Of a DNA stretch of 64,000 nucleotides, positions 1-10,748 are shown in pieces. This DNA is from Acanthococcus lagerstroemiae (Eukaryota; Arthropoda; Insecta; Hemiptera; Eriococcidae): contig CM063111.1 in assembly GCA_031841125.1 (NCBI GenBank), positions 45,210,955-45,274,954 on the forward strand. Reading direction: 5' to 3'. The notes beneath the pieces were generated by a model. The model had not been told where the DNA came from. It saw nothing but the letters and a program-made list of their open reading frames with translations, and did not search any database. Position numbers and translations under genes: made by a program. Within the stretch, counting starts at the first letter, position 1. Every line of letters starts with the position of its first letter.

Positions 1-436
1 GTGCGCGGAGATTGTCGTATGAGCATTCGGATGATTGCTGACTCTTTGAACACCAATAAAGAAACTCTCAGAAAAATTTTACATGACGAACTGAACATGA
101 AGACAGTCTGCGCGAAGTTGATACCGAAAAACGTGACCCTTGAACGCCCATAACGCGCTGTCTGTGTAGCGTTATTTAGCCGCTAGATGCCCTCAGGTGC
201 TCGAACACGCGCCGTACTCGCTCGATTTAGCGCCCTGCGACTTTTTCCTTTTTCCGATGATCAAGTCTGCCCTCAAAGGAACCCATTTTGAAACGATGGA
301 AGAGATGAAACGAAAATCGGCGGAGCTCCTAAACACCCTTACGAAAGAAAATTTCCAGCATTGCTTCAACCGATGGAAAAAACGAATGGAACGGTGTGTG
401 GTGAGGGGAGGGGAGCATATTGAAGGGGAACACTAA
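1..436 (+). pseudogene. mariner-type transposase remnant (internal deletion)
   Basis: Tc1/mariner transposases cut and paste DNA with a DDE/D catalytic triad in the nucleus. Frame 1 from base 1 reads as the helix-turn-helix part of a mariner transposase (KETLRKILHDELNMK). After a stop near 150 the reading resumes from about 197 in another frame with the end of the catalytic domain: HAPYSLDLAPCDFFLFP carries the last catalytic Asp of a DD34D enzyme, followed by the usual C-terminal tail ending at 436. The middle, with the first two Asp residues, is missing, so the copy is dead. The 5' part lies outside the window. Assignment to mariner is firm; the subfamily is not resolved. Confidence 0.85.
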
Positions 437-478
437 TTTGTTAAATAATTTTTATAATAAAGCTCTTTTTGATAAGCA

Positions 479-507
479 GTCTCGTTATTTAATTGTCAGA
501 CCTCGTA
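479..507 (+). repeat. Probable 3' terminal inverted repeat of the mariner copy
   Basis: About 45 bases after the transposase stop the sequence reads gtctcgttat...cagacctcgta, the kind of 3' end seen in mariner elements, and it finishes in TA. The matching 5' end is outside the window, so this rests on position and general similarity. From 508 to about 845 nothing further is recognised. Confidence 0.45.
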
Positions 508-849
508 TCAGGTATTAAATATCAAATCTCATTCTTCATACAGCTCCCTATGAACACCTGTCCTCTCCTCGGATATGTATCAGTGAATTTCATGCGGAAA
601 TCGGGCAACAAGTGCATAACATGTGCTCAATCAGCATGATGTTCGTGTTGACATTGATACCTAAGAAAATAGGAGAAATGCATAACGAGGGAAATGATTA
701 TAAGAAAGTTATACCCAAGTTGACATCACTATTGTCCAAAATGTCAGGATTCATTTTATCCAGGGACTAACGTTACCGGTTTGTGACTTCACTGCATCAT
801 TCAATAGATTGACCATTTGGCTCTTGTTCTTTCTTCTTCTTCATTCACC

Positions 850-1165
850 CTCTTCGCTTCGGAGGTTGGCGATCCGTACGGCAATTCTTATCTTGGATAC
901 GGCCGACCGGAACAGCTCTATTGACGTGCAATTGGACCACCGCCGGAGATCCTTGGTCCATGAGTTTTGTCTTCTTCCTACCGACCTTTTCCGAGCAATC
1001 TTTCCTTCGATGATGAGTTGGTGTATTTTGGACCTCTTATCATATGACCAAGATATCTTAGTTTTCTTTCTTTGACAATATTCAGTAGTTCAGGCCTTTT
1101 CTTCATTTTCTCAAGAACTGCTGCATTGGTTAGTCCAGGCAAATTAAGAGTAAATAGGACGCTAG
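850..1165 (-). pseudogene. Non-LTR retrotransposon C-terminal remnant
   Basis: Read on the minus strand, about 1155-1050 encodes VLEKMKKRPELLNIVKERK followed by LRYLGHMIRG. This is the motif found downstream of the reverse transcriptase in many insect APE-type LINEs of the RTE/CR1-like kind. The reading then shifts frame through a basic GKxxxKR-like stretch and decays by about 850. No catalytic RT residues are present, so this is only the last part of ORF2. The plus-strand open frames here are shadows. Confidence 0.7.
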
Positions 1166-1312
1166 CTGGACATAATTGCGACGGAAGCTTCTTTCTTTTT
1201 AATATATTTGGAATGACCCCCTCATCAAAATACCGAAGAGTCCACAGCGCTCCGCCCCGGGAAGGACCCTCTGGGGGGGGGGAGGCGCCCATTCCTCCTA
1301 AAATTCAGTTTT

Positions 1313-1918
1313 TTGCGATTTTCTCAGAAAATACGCAATTTGGAGAAAAAAGTTTCAAACAAAAATTACTCGTCGTCAAATTTTTTTCAAGATTCACTAC
1401 TCATATGTTCGCCTAGGCCTAACAGTTAGCCTAAAAATGGCGAATTTCCGATAGGATATTTTACTTTCAAGGTATTTTTTCTCAGTTTTTCATGAAACGA
1501 GATGCCACCTACTACGTCTGGACACGACTGCGGCTTCCAGTGGACTCATTGGTCTGGATCAGTCTGGAGATCGCCGAGGTGTCAATGGCATATGAAAGAT
1601 TTCCGAAATTTGTGACAGCGCCTGAACAACCAAACTACCAACGATACACTTTCGCAATTAAATTTTTTCTGTTTTTCACAATGTTTGAATTATGATGCAA
1701 CCCCTGGGCCTCACTATCACGAATCAGTCGCAACTCTGATCTTTCAGTTCACGGCAAATCTTCTAATTTTGAGTACGAGTTTCTCAGAAAGTACGCACTT
1801 TTGAGAAAACATCTTCAGACAAAAGTTACTTGCCATCAAATGTTCCTCAAGGTACACAACTAGTACTTCATTCTAGGTTAATAGTTAGCCTGTAAGTCGG
1901 TAATTTCCGAAGATACTT
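1313..1918. repeat. Diverged direct duplication, about 140 bp
   Basis: Bases 1313-1460 and 1781-1918 are diverged direct copies spaced about 468 bp apart. Shared words include tttctcagaaa, tacgca, acaaaa-ttact, cgtcaaat or ccatcaaat, and tagttagcct followed by aatttccga. The stretch between holds a 67-codon open frame (1492-1695) with no recognisable domain. No function is assigned. Confidence 0.6.
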
Positions 1919-1989
1919 CATACCTGCGCCAGTCTCTTTCATCTTATTTTACATACTGAATTTATCAAAGATGTATGTACATATATTTT

Positions 1990-2065
1990 TATTCATGGTG
2001 GGGTCGGACGTATGGCGATGCACACATGCCAAAGTGGCCCCTATGACACCGCACCCCCGGCCTTT
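1990..2065 (-). repeat. Single TIR of the 56.5-kb MITE family
   Basis: The stretch ggacgtatggcgatgcaca to cctatgacaccgcaccccc matches the right terminal inverted repeat of the element at 56449-56738 with few differences. No partner arm is visible nearby, so this is a solo end or a remnant. Confidence 0.65.
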
Positions 2066-2354
2066 GATTTTCTTGTCATGACCATCTTGTAGTACTTTTT
2101 TTTTTTTTTTTTTTTTAAATCTTGGCCAGTGTTGGTTTTGATTTCAATCTCTTCGTATAGGGTGTCTCTTTGACAATGTCCCCTTTCCACCTGGTAAATA
2201 CACAACCTACTCGGACAATATATAGATATATTTGCATACTCCTACTTCTAAAGGGGCTGAGTTGTGGTCGAAATTTTGAAAAGTTTTCTATCTCTGAAAA
2301 TTTTTCTTCCTCTCGCAACATGAGGTAGAAAGAAAAATGGTACCAGTTGGTTAA

Positions 2355-3080
2355 TAGGTAGAGGGCAGCTGTGGTAATCATAGAAAAAAATGGTGGAAAT
2401 CGATTCAACAGGGTGTTCATAAAATCAATTTTTATATTGAAAAATTTTTGCATTTTTTCAATCTCCCGTGAAACTTGCTCTCTCAGGCTACTGTTTTTTT
2501 ATTTGCAATCAACTGTACATTAAATTTTCCATAAAACAGGTCATTAGCAATTTTATTCTCTCTGGATTAGAACTGTTCAAAATGGAGTTCAAGATATCCC
2601 CGTTAAGAATTATTACTTTTTAACACAGATGCTCAGACCTTATGAAAATGATAATCATCTTCTTCAGCTACCTTACCACTTCACATTGTTGCATCGTTTA
2701 TCGGGCTTATTCACCTTCCTTCTTTCATCTATTTACCCCATATTTGAAATTGAGGCCTATGCAATGAGGGGGTGAGGGGTCCAGTATTTTATAAAGTTTA
2801 ATATGGGTATCCAATAATTGGTTCCACAGGTCGCTAAATTCGGATATGGTAACATTCTGGCCATATTCCCCGAACTATGGCGCATACCAATGAGAAGGAG
2901 ACGCAAGATGACAGTTGTGGTAACCACACAGAAAAAATTGAAGATCATGGAATATGTTTGAACATGATATTCATAAAATAAATTTCACTTGGTACAAAAT
3001 TATTGATAGATAATTTTTTATTGCCCATAATACTTGCTTTTTCAAGATGCTAAATTTTAATTAGCAATAACGCCTTCTAG
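2355..3080. repeat. Diverged direct duplication with AT-rich flanks
   Basis: Bases 2355-2540 and 2895-3080 share order and wording (gacagctgtggtaa-like start, ttcataaaat-aattt, acttgct-t-tca, ttagcaat), so the region was duplicated about 540 bp apart and has since diverged. A third trace in inverted orientation (accacaactgtcattttgcacc) lies near 3187. The open frames at 2115-2453 and 2757-2948 are short and match no recognised family. The rest of 2066-3826 shows nothing further that I can assign. Confidence 0.5.
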
Positions 3081-3826
3081 CACCTTCTTCCCCACCCACA
3101 CATCTAATTTACTTTACGGATCAAATAATGTTCAACCACAGGAATTTATTCCTATTCGTACATTTAAAAATTTTACAAAGAAATAATGTTTACCACAACT
3201 GTCATTTTGCACCTTCTTCCCAACAATGACAGACTTCAAATAACACAAGCATACTATGAAACCGCATAAATCAGTCAGATCAGTGACGCCAAATCATCAG
3301 CTTGAAATAAGTTACTCCGCGGGAGGGAAACGATCACTTCTCTCCCTAGCGAGGGATGGTAGCGTAAACCATAGATAAACAACACCAGTTCTATGCAGCA
3401 GATACTTTCTTGAGACAAAACCGTTGAAACATGATGATCTTTGTGAGTACATTTTGAATAATGATAGATACTTGCATTGTGTTACAGATAACTCGAAACA
3501 CTATCAAGGAAGGTAACCGCTGTTGGGGAAAATTAAGTAAAAACCATCATAATTCAGGAAATTCAGTTTCTGATAGAACATGGTGAGTACCAAATTGGAT
3601 AAATGTGTATCTTTCAAATACTAAGATAAGTAGTGTTGAATCTAAAGTGGGTCAAGAGATCCCATTCTCTTCATTTGCGTTTTTAAATTTACATTTGATA
3701 AGATTGAAATTCTACAAAAACTAATTACGGTTTACTGCACATTTTCTGGTCTCAACCTGTAGGAAAAAACAATTACGAACTCCCCTTTCGGTTAGTGTCC
3801 ATGTTAGTGTGAGTGAACTTGGTAAA

Positions 3827-3996
3827 TTCTGTTTGTAGGGTGTGTCAATTCACAATTTCTTCCTTCAGTTGTGCAGAGCGATATCGGCTGTTATGCCATC
3901 TTCAGTGGAGCTGTTCCACTGAAGATGGCATAACAGCCGAAATCGCTCTGGACTACAGAAGGAAGAAATTGTGAGTTGGCACACCCTACAAACAGA
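3827..3996. repeat. Near-perfect 82-bp-arm hairpin (foldback repeat)
   Basis: Arms 3827-3909 and 3915-3996 are inverted copies with only a handful of mismatches around the 5-base loop gctgt. Each arm ends in ttctgtttgtagggtgtg and carries, near the loop, the words ctgaagatggc and gccgaaa. That layout (CTGANGA, short GGC/GCC stem, GAAA) resembles the core of the minimal hammerhead ribozymes known from Penelope-like elements and retrozymes. In the right arm the core reads ctgaaga-tggc-ataaca-gcc-gaaat; in the left arm GAAA has become GATA. No valid cleavage triplet sits where stem I would begin, so activity is doubtful. Confidence 0.75.
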
Positions 3997-3999
3997 AGA

Positions 4000-5620
4000 G
4001 AATCTCTTACAGTTTTATCTGTTTAAAATAGGTAAATGTCTTTCAAGTTTACGCCATTCTCTCACAAGGAGTGGATGTTGTAAGCAATCGTGGGAAGGGA
4101 AAATCAGAGTAAGAATTTGATACAATATTTGGAATTCAACTATGAAAGTCTGGATTTAGGATATTATTCGTGTATTCCTCTTGACGAGCTGGTGAACTCC
4201 TGCATATATGGGGATGTCAACCCAGTCCTAGATATTTGATGCTCTGGGTACGTGTTAAATTTGTTATTTGATCAGGGATGTACTGAAATGAAATTCTTAG
4301 GGAAGGGCTTGGAAGGGAGACGATAATACAATTTTTTTTCACTGGAACAAATTCTGAAAATGTGGATGAAGTTTGGCACTAGTTCGAGTCGTGGAAACAG
4401 GCAAAAACGTCTCATCTTTGAATTTCCAACTGAAGATGAGCATGAAATCTTCGGTTTTTGAAGTCTCTCAATGAATTTGGGGAGGCTAAATTCCCTCAGT
4501 ATGCGGCTGTGTCCTAGCCCTGTAAATTCACGCAAATCTGTTTTACGTAGAAACGTGGAATTTGGATATACTTATTTATTTGCAATAATCAAAGTCCAAC
4601 AGAACGGAAAGTTGCAAAATTACCCTAAAGACAAAAACAAAATTCGAGTCGGAATAAGGGTCTCTGACATGCTCGGACCGTACAAATAAGAGAGGGAAAT
4701 AAAACTACTATTTCACGTGAATTCACGATTAGGATCCATTAGACTCGTAACGTTGAATCCTCTTTCCCTCGGGCTAATGGCTTTTCAGCGAAAAGTTGAA
4801 AAACTGTACTTTAAAAGTTGGTTGTAAGTACAAAAAACGTAGTTTTTAGAAAAACAGCTTTAAAGTTAGTAAACCCGATTTTCGGGAAAATATTATTCGA
4901 AAACCTGGATCATAGGAGACTTTAATAGTCAAATTGGCCAGTGGGATTTTGAATTTGATGTAGATGAAATTTCTGACAAAATGAGACCTTGAGGAACTCT
5001 CTAGCTCTAAAATTCACCGAGATACGGCTATTTAAAATTGAGATATCAGAAAACTTGATTTTGAGTAAAATTCCATTCTTTCAAAAAACATGTTCAAAAA
5101 AAGAAAAATTACAAATTTAAAGTGGCCTTATCTTCTAGACAAACACAGGTAGATAGCTAAGCGAGGTCTCATTTTGTAAGAAATTTTATGAAGAATTTTG
5201 TCGACAGAGTGGGACTTTTTTAGGAAACTAATACGAAATGAAAGAGTTTAATTTCCACTAATAACAAAACTGAGTTAGGTAAGGGCAAAACAGAGAAGAA
5301 ATGGGTTCACATTTTCATCTTCTATAATGAACGAACAAAGACAGACTGAGAAAAACAGATGACACCATTCAATAGAGGAGGCTTTATTCTACCGAAATTG
5401 TCACGAATTCGATTTCGACAGTTTTGACCTTGATTCACAAAAATTGCCGTACCTCGAAAAGTAGGATCCACAAAATGTGACCTTATTCCCTGCACTGCCA
5501 CAATCCAAAAAAGTTCACTTCTATAGTTGGGTTGAGAGTAATAGCTATGTTTGAAGGGAGAAATCAGCTAAAACACTACATTTGCTGTCTAAAACATAAT
5601 ACAGAATTTTTTTTTTTCGT
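4000..5620. other. Unassigned AT-rich sequence
   Basis: No reading frame longer than 87 codons exists here, and none resembles a known family. The stretch 4850-5240 has repeated phrases about regressing A/T runs (for example tgagacctt..., aaaacttgattttgag) typical of old transposon debris, but no ends can be defined. Confidence 0.4.
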
Positions 5621-5626
5621 TCTCTG

Positions 5627-5891
5627 ATGGCGCTCCCAACTGAGGACCATTTTCCAAAAACCACTCATGTCATTTTTGAAATTTCGACTTGGCCGCCAGA
5701 TAGCGCTATATCAGCGACTACACTCCTAACACTTCCGTGCACAGAGTATTCAGGCAACATCTGTTTATTCATCCGCAGCATTCATCCAACAGAACAGCAT
5801 CAATTTACGTTGCTGTTTGACGACATAAAGTCGAAATTTCAAAAATAACATGGGTGGTTTTTGGAATATGGTCTTCAATTGGTTGGCGCCC
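5627..5891. mobile_element. MITE with about 60-bp terminal inverted repeats
   Basis: The left end (ggcgctcccaactgaggacc, then attttccaaaaaccac and tttttgaaatttcgac) is repeated inverted at the right end (gtcgaaatttcaaaaa, then gtggtttttggaa and ggtcttcaattggttggcgc). The element is about 265 bp with no coding capacity. The 73-codon open frame inside is a by-product of the repeat. No clear target duplication was seen, so the superfamily is unresolved. Confidence 0.7.
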
Positions 5892-5978
5892 GGATGCTGG
5901 GCATCCTTGGAACCCCTTCTATTTTGCCCCTGACGATAACTGGTTTAAATTGAGCGGCGAGAATTGTTGAAATTTGTT

Positions 5979-6312
5979 GACGGGGTCAAGAACGTACTCA
6001 GAATTAATTCTTCCTGGGGAGTGGGAGGGGGGGGGGTAAAAATTATGCGTCCCAACAGACTCAACTCAGAATTTCCAAGTATCAAAGCAAAAGAAGAAAA
6101 TCATTTTGACTTGTTGAGTTTTACCAACTTCTCAACTCAATTCCCAAGTATCAAAGCAGAAAAAAATAAGAGATAAAAAGAGCCTTTTAACTTGTTGGAT
6201 TTTCCCAACTCGCCTGAATGAAATGGTAAATTTTCCCAACTGCTGAGTGAAAAATTCCTACAGGACCGGGGGGGAGAGTTGACCCCTCCCTCAGTACGTC
6301 CCTGGACGGGGT
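5979..6312. mobile_element. hAT-type MITE (poly-G family) with perfect 8-bp target duplication
   Basis: The element 5987-6304 starts caagaacgtactcag and ends ctcagtacgtccctg, which are inverted copies. It is flanked on both sides by GACGGGGT (5979-5986 and 6305-6312). An 8-bp duplication and CAGGGACGTA-type ends are typical of hAT elements. Inside are G-runs near the left end and the recurring words cttgttgga-tttt-ccaact and ctgctgagtgaaaaattcct. Related copies sit at 17175, 28362 and 58497. Confidence 0.85.
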
Positions 6313-6417
6313 TCGATTTCCAAACACGTACCTATTTTTTCAATCTGAACAAAATGGAAATGATATTTTCCAGTTTGGTTGTGCGTCTATTCATTGAAAA
6401 ATTACTGTCAAATTAAT

Positions 6418-7107
6418 AGTATATCACACACCAAGAGTCAAGAGTAAGTGTTTACATGGCGAGGGAAAGTTTGCGAACAAGCGTAGCGAATAAGCAATTC
6501 CCGAGTCATGTAAACTCACTTTTGGCTCTTGTTGTGGAAGATATTTTTTATACTACTTGATCAGAAGCGGTAATGTTTTTCACTGATATGGTCTGTATTT
6601 TTTTATTTGTATCTATCTATTTATTTATTTAAATTATAGACAGGCGATTTTTATGTGCGTAATTAATTCAAAAATTTAATTTGCTCAGTTAATTACTACA
6701 AAGTACAGTAACACAGTCTTGTCTTCAGTTTGTTCACATGCACAAACAGCATACACAGGTAGTGGCCAGAAGAAATGTAACGGCAGTTAACAACGAACGG
6801 TAACAACTGTACTATGTGGTGAATATTTAAATGCGTTTTTAAGTCACTAGGTATTTCGTGATTCGCTCCATGGCCGAGTAATTAAAGACGATCACTGCAT
6901 TTTAATCAAATGTTTCAATTGACGCGGGTTCGATTCCCTAATATGAAATTACTGGCCATCAGTTTTTCATGTAAAAACGCTTTACAGTGAGGGACGTTTA
7001 CTTTACATGCAGGTTTCGTTAGCACTCGACGCATGAATGATAAGCGCTTCTTTTTGTCCATAAAACACCAACGTAAACAGTGCCTTTCTTATCAAGTAGT
7101 ATAAAAA
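6418..7107 (+). repeat. Left arm of a 4.3-kb inverted repeat
   Basis: This arm is the inverted counterpart of 10076-10748. It has three parts: a small palindromic outer part (about 6434-6540, ends caagagt-aagagt and actcacttttggctcttg), a block bounded by tatactacttgatcagaa (6550) and tctt-atcaagtagtata (7107), and within that block a tRNA-derived region. The two arms differ by scattered substitutions, so the pair is not very recent. The surrounding outer ends read tatatcacacacc on the left and ggtgtgtaatata on the right. Confidence 0.85.
6862..6945 (+). ncRNA. tRNA-derived SINE-like head (degenerate)
   Basis: The stretch has a Pol III A box of the tRNA-Ser/Leu kind (tggccgagta-attaaag) and a perfect B box (ggttcgattcc) about 50 bases later, spaced as in a class II tRNA. 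The acceptor stem does not pair and the anticodon arm is disrupted, so this is not a working tRNA. It is most likely the head of a SINE inside the inverted arm. Confidence 0.6.
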
Positions 7108-7949
7108 ACAATCTAATTCCTCGCGAACTTGTTACTGTGCTGAAACATTTTACCTTGTAAAACGTGTAAAAATATCGAAGCGCCCATTTAATTTTTTATT
7201 TCATCCTACCTATCCCACAATTCTGAATTTTCGTTACAATTTCTGACACACACACAACACGCTTTCTCGTTAATTTGACCACACGAATTACGGCCGTCTA
7301 TTTACGTAACGTCGCTCAGCCTCTGATACTCATTCTTCATTCGTTTTACTCAAGACCGCGCTCAAAGCCTCTCACCATTTCTCGACCAAATCAGCCTCGA
7401 AAGTCAAAAAACTGCCTGTATTCGCCGAGCACGTGGATTTGGCTAATTTTGGGCCGACATGCGGTTCGGTTCGCTACTGATTAACGGACCAATTACTTAA
7501 ATATACGAGAAGTGTCTTAGAGATTTTACTTACCTTCTTGAGATGAGACTCGACAGGATAACTATGAACGATCTGTGATCGTCCAGCCAGACACCGAATG
7601 CGAACTGCATAATCTTTGGGGGCTGTCTGGGGGTAATTATAATATTTTTATATAACACGTAAAGCTGCATGAACTTCGTATTTGAACTGGGAGTGTACGC
7701 CCTGTTATAATCATTCACCTGCGGGCGCTGGAACTCGCTCCGTGCAACAATCCTTTTCCTTTTGCCCCATATCTTTACCACTGCGCGCCGCTGGTCTTGA
7801 AAAGCCGATTGATAGAATCGAATTATTTTACGTGGAATTTTACGCTATTTTTTTTACCTGAGCGCATTTTACACGCATACGTCAATTAGATTGTCACAGT
7901 GCCAGATGAAATTACTATTGATCATCGACCGCGCAGGCGTATTGCTCGA
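7108..7949. other. Unique-looking sequence inside the inverted repeat; possible minus-strand exon at 7530-7781
   Basis: No transposon domain is visible. On the minus strand an 83-codon frame (7781-7530; start MVKIWGKRKRIVARSE) runs into AAG-GTAAGT, a near-perfect splice donor, at about 7531. A second donor-like site (CAG-GTGAAT) lies inside the frame near 7720. The protein matches no family I know, so an exon is only a possibility and chance is equally likely. Confidence 0.25.
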
Positions 7950-8866
7950 GAAGTGGTTGTAATGAGGACAAACTTTGTCGCCCTAAATTTCTCAATCCAC
8001 AAACGAACTGTCCGAATGCCTCCGCAGGTAAAACGCGCGGCCTAATTAATATACACCCTGGCGAACCTGTATCGACTGCATCCCTCTCGTCCTCCGCTTC
8101 CTTCCGAAACCAATTCTAAAACATAGATGCAATGATCGCACGACCGGATCACCTTTTCTCCCTCGTCCGTTGGCCCCTGTATTCGTTCTGTCTTTTCGGT
8201 CTCTTTTCTCCCGATATTGGGGAGCTCGGTCATCGAGCCGCAGCCGCGTTTCTAAAGCGGTCCACTTTTTCTGTTGAATCATCCAGATCCTGCGACTCGA
8301 AAAGACGCTGTGCATCCCAAAAAATTCTCCGATTCTACCTTCATTCGGGATATTCGGTAGGCGACTCTCTCGCCGAAACAGTCAATCCGCGTTTCGTTCG
8401 CAACGCTGACTAAACTTCACGCTTACTTTCTCCAGCCTAAAAACTATTTGCTTCTCCAGCCTAAATTCTACTCCGTAGCCTCTTGCTACACACCTCAGAA
8501 ACCTCACTGCTTCTACTAGCCTACTACCGCTTCTCCTGCTGTCGCGCCACTGCGCCTTCTCTAGCCTACTGCTAAATAAAAAAGGGTTGTAACCTCCTGC
8601 GATTGAGCCAAATCGCGTACCTGGCCGGTGCCGTGCCCGCCAGGTTGCGATTTCACTTGCATCAAACTACGATCGTGTCTCACCGGCACGACCGAAGTCA
8701 AAGCTTGCTAATACCCGGGATCGAACTAAGTCGCGTACCTGGCCGATGCCGTGCCCGTCAGGTTGCCACTTCACTCGCATCCAACTACGATCGTGTCTCG
8801 CCGACACGACCGAAGTAAAGGGTTGCTAGTCGCAGGCGCGACCGAAGTAAAGGGTTAATTACGTCC
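7950..8866 (+). repeat. LTR-retrotransposon LTR/leader-like repeat, copy A
   Basis: This region is a direct, diverged copy of 29125-30560: for example aaacgaactgtccgaat-cctccgcagg, gcggcctaattaa, atcgactgcatccctc and agatcctgcgac-cgaaaagacg occur in the same order in both. It ends just before a gag-like frame. The middle part holds its own tandem duplication of about 110 bp (8601-8700 and 8713-8816; shared words cgcgtacctggccg, gtgccgtgcccg, cgatcgtgtctc). Copy B has a different tandem repeat at the same relative place. LTR borders cannot be fixed from one end. Confidence 0.6.
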
Positions 8867-8867
8867 A

Positions 8868-9060
8868 TCGATCGAGCTGTCGACTCGCGACGAGGCACGG
8901 TCCCCGGCCAACCACGGGGCATTCCGGTCTCTCCGGAAAACCGCCGGGTCCCGATACCCACCGGCCGAATTGCCTCCTCCGCGGACCAACCAACCGGACC
9001 GGATAGTCCGAGTTTCGCGACAAGGTCATCTGCGAATTCCCGTTTCGAGATTTTGACCAA
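8868..9060 (+). pseudogene. Start of a gag-like frame, copy A (truncated)
   Basis: From 8868 the frame reads STRDEARSPANHGAFRSLR and remains similar to the frame at 30568, but the initiator ATG has become CTG and the phase shifts after the first 25 codons. Homology ends near 9060. The gag type (BEL/Pao or gypsy) cannot be decided from such a short N-terminus. The minus-strand open frames 8785-9060 and 8859-9227 overlap it and are taken as shadows. Confidence 0.5.
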
Positions 9061-9364
9061 ATTTGCAGGATCCTGTCGCGCGGGATTTGAGCGTTTTCAC
9101 AAAGGTCGTTCTGGGGAAGTTCGTTCGCTATTGGCTGCAATTGACGCTGAGCCTCTGGTTTCATAATGAGTAATGTGTTAGAGGAAAAAATTACTATACC
9201 TAGATAACCGAGATACGCCGCTGCCATTTTTCAATTGATTTCTCAAGGTTGATCACACACATTCCTCAATCTCTTGACTAGTAACTTTCGTCTCTCCGCT
9301 TTTCTTTCTCCCGTGATAATCTGTTCATTTCTAGGATTTTCTCTTATCGCCGAGTGCAATTTAC

Positions 9365-10068
9365 TGCTAAACTTCTACACTCCTCCCGACTTAAAAACTC
9401 AGCTTCCATCTACACAGCCGAACGCCGTGCTATCCTACAGTGCCTAGTCATGATCTAGTCGCTCGAAGACCCAACTACCCCCACCCACTATCTGGTCCTC
9501 TCAGATTCACTTTCTTCCTTAAGATCTATTTCTGATCGCCTTTCAACGCATCCATCTCATTCTCCACCTCTTTTCCTTCATCACCAAGAGCACTTCGCTC
9601 ATCTGAATCCCAAGCCATATCGGTATTCCAGGGAATGAGACAGTTGATCAAGCAGCACAGCAAACTACACAGCTCCCATATATGACTCGTCATTTCCCTA
9701 TCTCAACAGATCTCACTTCCGCCATTCGCCAGACCATTTTGCGTTAGTGGTTCAAAGAGTGGCGGCATCAAGCCTCTCGGCACAACAAGCTCGCCAAGTT
9801 ATCATCACACATCTTCTCACTAACCGCTACCCCCTCAACTGCCTGCGCTGTGAAGATGAAGACCCTCTCATCGCGGACCATCTCTTCTCATGCCCTTCCT
9901 TCACCTGCCTTTGTAAGTAACTCTTACCACATCTCACATAGTCGAATTTTGGCCCAACACCATCACCTACCTTTCCGCTGCTGGATACCTCTTCAACATA
10001 CAGACGACAACCTTTTCCAAGCCCATAGCCGTGTAGCTCCGTGGTTTGATAAGAGAGAAAAAAAAAAC
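9365..10068 (+). pseudogene. Non-LTR retrotransposon RNase H and C-terminal Cys domain, with poly-A end
   Basis: The plus strand encodes, with several frameshifts and stops, the RNase H domain of a Jockey/I-type LINE: SIYTAERRAILQCL (second catalytic Glu region), YLVLSDSLSSLRSI (third catalytic Asp), then a GIPGNETVDQAA segment. It is followed by the C-terminal LTNRYPLNCLRCEDEDPL and HLFSCPSF motif (C-x2-C...H...C). RNase H removes the RNA strand during target-primed synthesis. The piece ends in an A-run at about 10058-10068, directly before the right inverted arm, as expected for a LINE 3' end. A second copy of the same family is at 14160-14380. Confidence 0.75.
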
Positions 10069-10075
10069 ACTTTTT

Positions 10076-10748
10076 ATACTACTTGATCAGAAAGGCGATG
10101 TTTACATTGGTGTTTTTCGGATGACAAGAAGCGCCTATCATTCATGCATCGAGTGCTAACAAAACCTACATTTAAAGTAAACGTTCCTCAATGTAAAGCG
10201 TTTTTACATGAAAAACCTGCTGGCCAGTAATTTTGTATTGGGGAATCGAACCCGTGTCCATCGAAACATTTGACTGAAATGCAGCGATGGTCTCTAACCA
10301 TACTCGGCCACGGAGCGAATTACAAAATTGCGATTTAAGAACGCATTTAAATATTCACGACGTAGTGCAGCTGCTACCGTTCGTTGTTAGCCGTCGTTAC
10401 GTTTTTCTTGGCCACTACCTGTGTATGCTGTTTGTACATGTGAACAAACGGAAGACAAGAATGTGATACTGTACTTTGTAGTAATTTTGAATTAATTACG
10501 CGCATAAAAATCACCTGTCTATAATTTAAATAAATATATATATTAAAAAAAACAAAAAAAAAAAACAGTACAGACCATGTCAGCGAAAAACATGGCCGCT
10601 TCTGATCAAGTAGTATAAAAAATATCTTCCACAACAAGAGCCAAAAGTGCGTTTACATGACTCGGGAATTGCTCACTCGCTGCGCTCGTTTGCAAACTTT
10701 CCCTCGCCATGTAAACACTCACTTTTGATTCTCGGTGTGTAATATACT
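10076..10748 (-). repeat. Right arm of the 4.3-kb inverted repeat
   Basis: Inverted counterpart of 6418-7107. It begins tatactacttgatcagaaa, contains the second tRNA-derived head, closes that block with cttctgatcaagtagtata near 10617, and continues through the same outer palindromic part (gagccaaaagtg, gtttacatgactcgggaatt, cctcgccatgtaaac) to ggtgtgtaatata. The arms match over essentially their whole length with scattered differences and small indels. Confidence 0.85.
10237..10322 (-). ncRNA. tRNA-derived SINE-like head, second copy
   Basis: On the minus strand the A-box-like tggccgagtatggttagag and the B box ggttcgattcc are both kept, in the same arrangement as at 6862-6945. This copy is slightly closer to a real tRNA (tggttagag instead of taattaaag), but the stems still do not close properly. 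Confidence 0.6.

Noticed and set aside
1492..1695. 67-codon plus-strand frame as a gene
   Set aside because: It lies between two diverged repeat copies, has no motif and could not be linked to any neighbour.
3919..3943. Active hammerhead ribozyme
   Set aside because: The core words fit, but the base before the putative stem I is G, where a cleavable site needs A, C or U, and the palindrome would favour a simple hairpin.
6862..6945. Functional tRNA gene
   Set aside because: A and B boxes are present, but the acceptor and anticodon stems do not pair and the same sequence occurs in both inverted arms. It is better read as a SINE-type head.
8859..9227. 122-codon minus-strand frame beginning MAAAYLGYLG
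   Set aside because: It overlaps the gag-like remnant of copy A and has no recognisable domain. A short first exon with a donor near 9200 was considered but is not supported.
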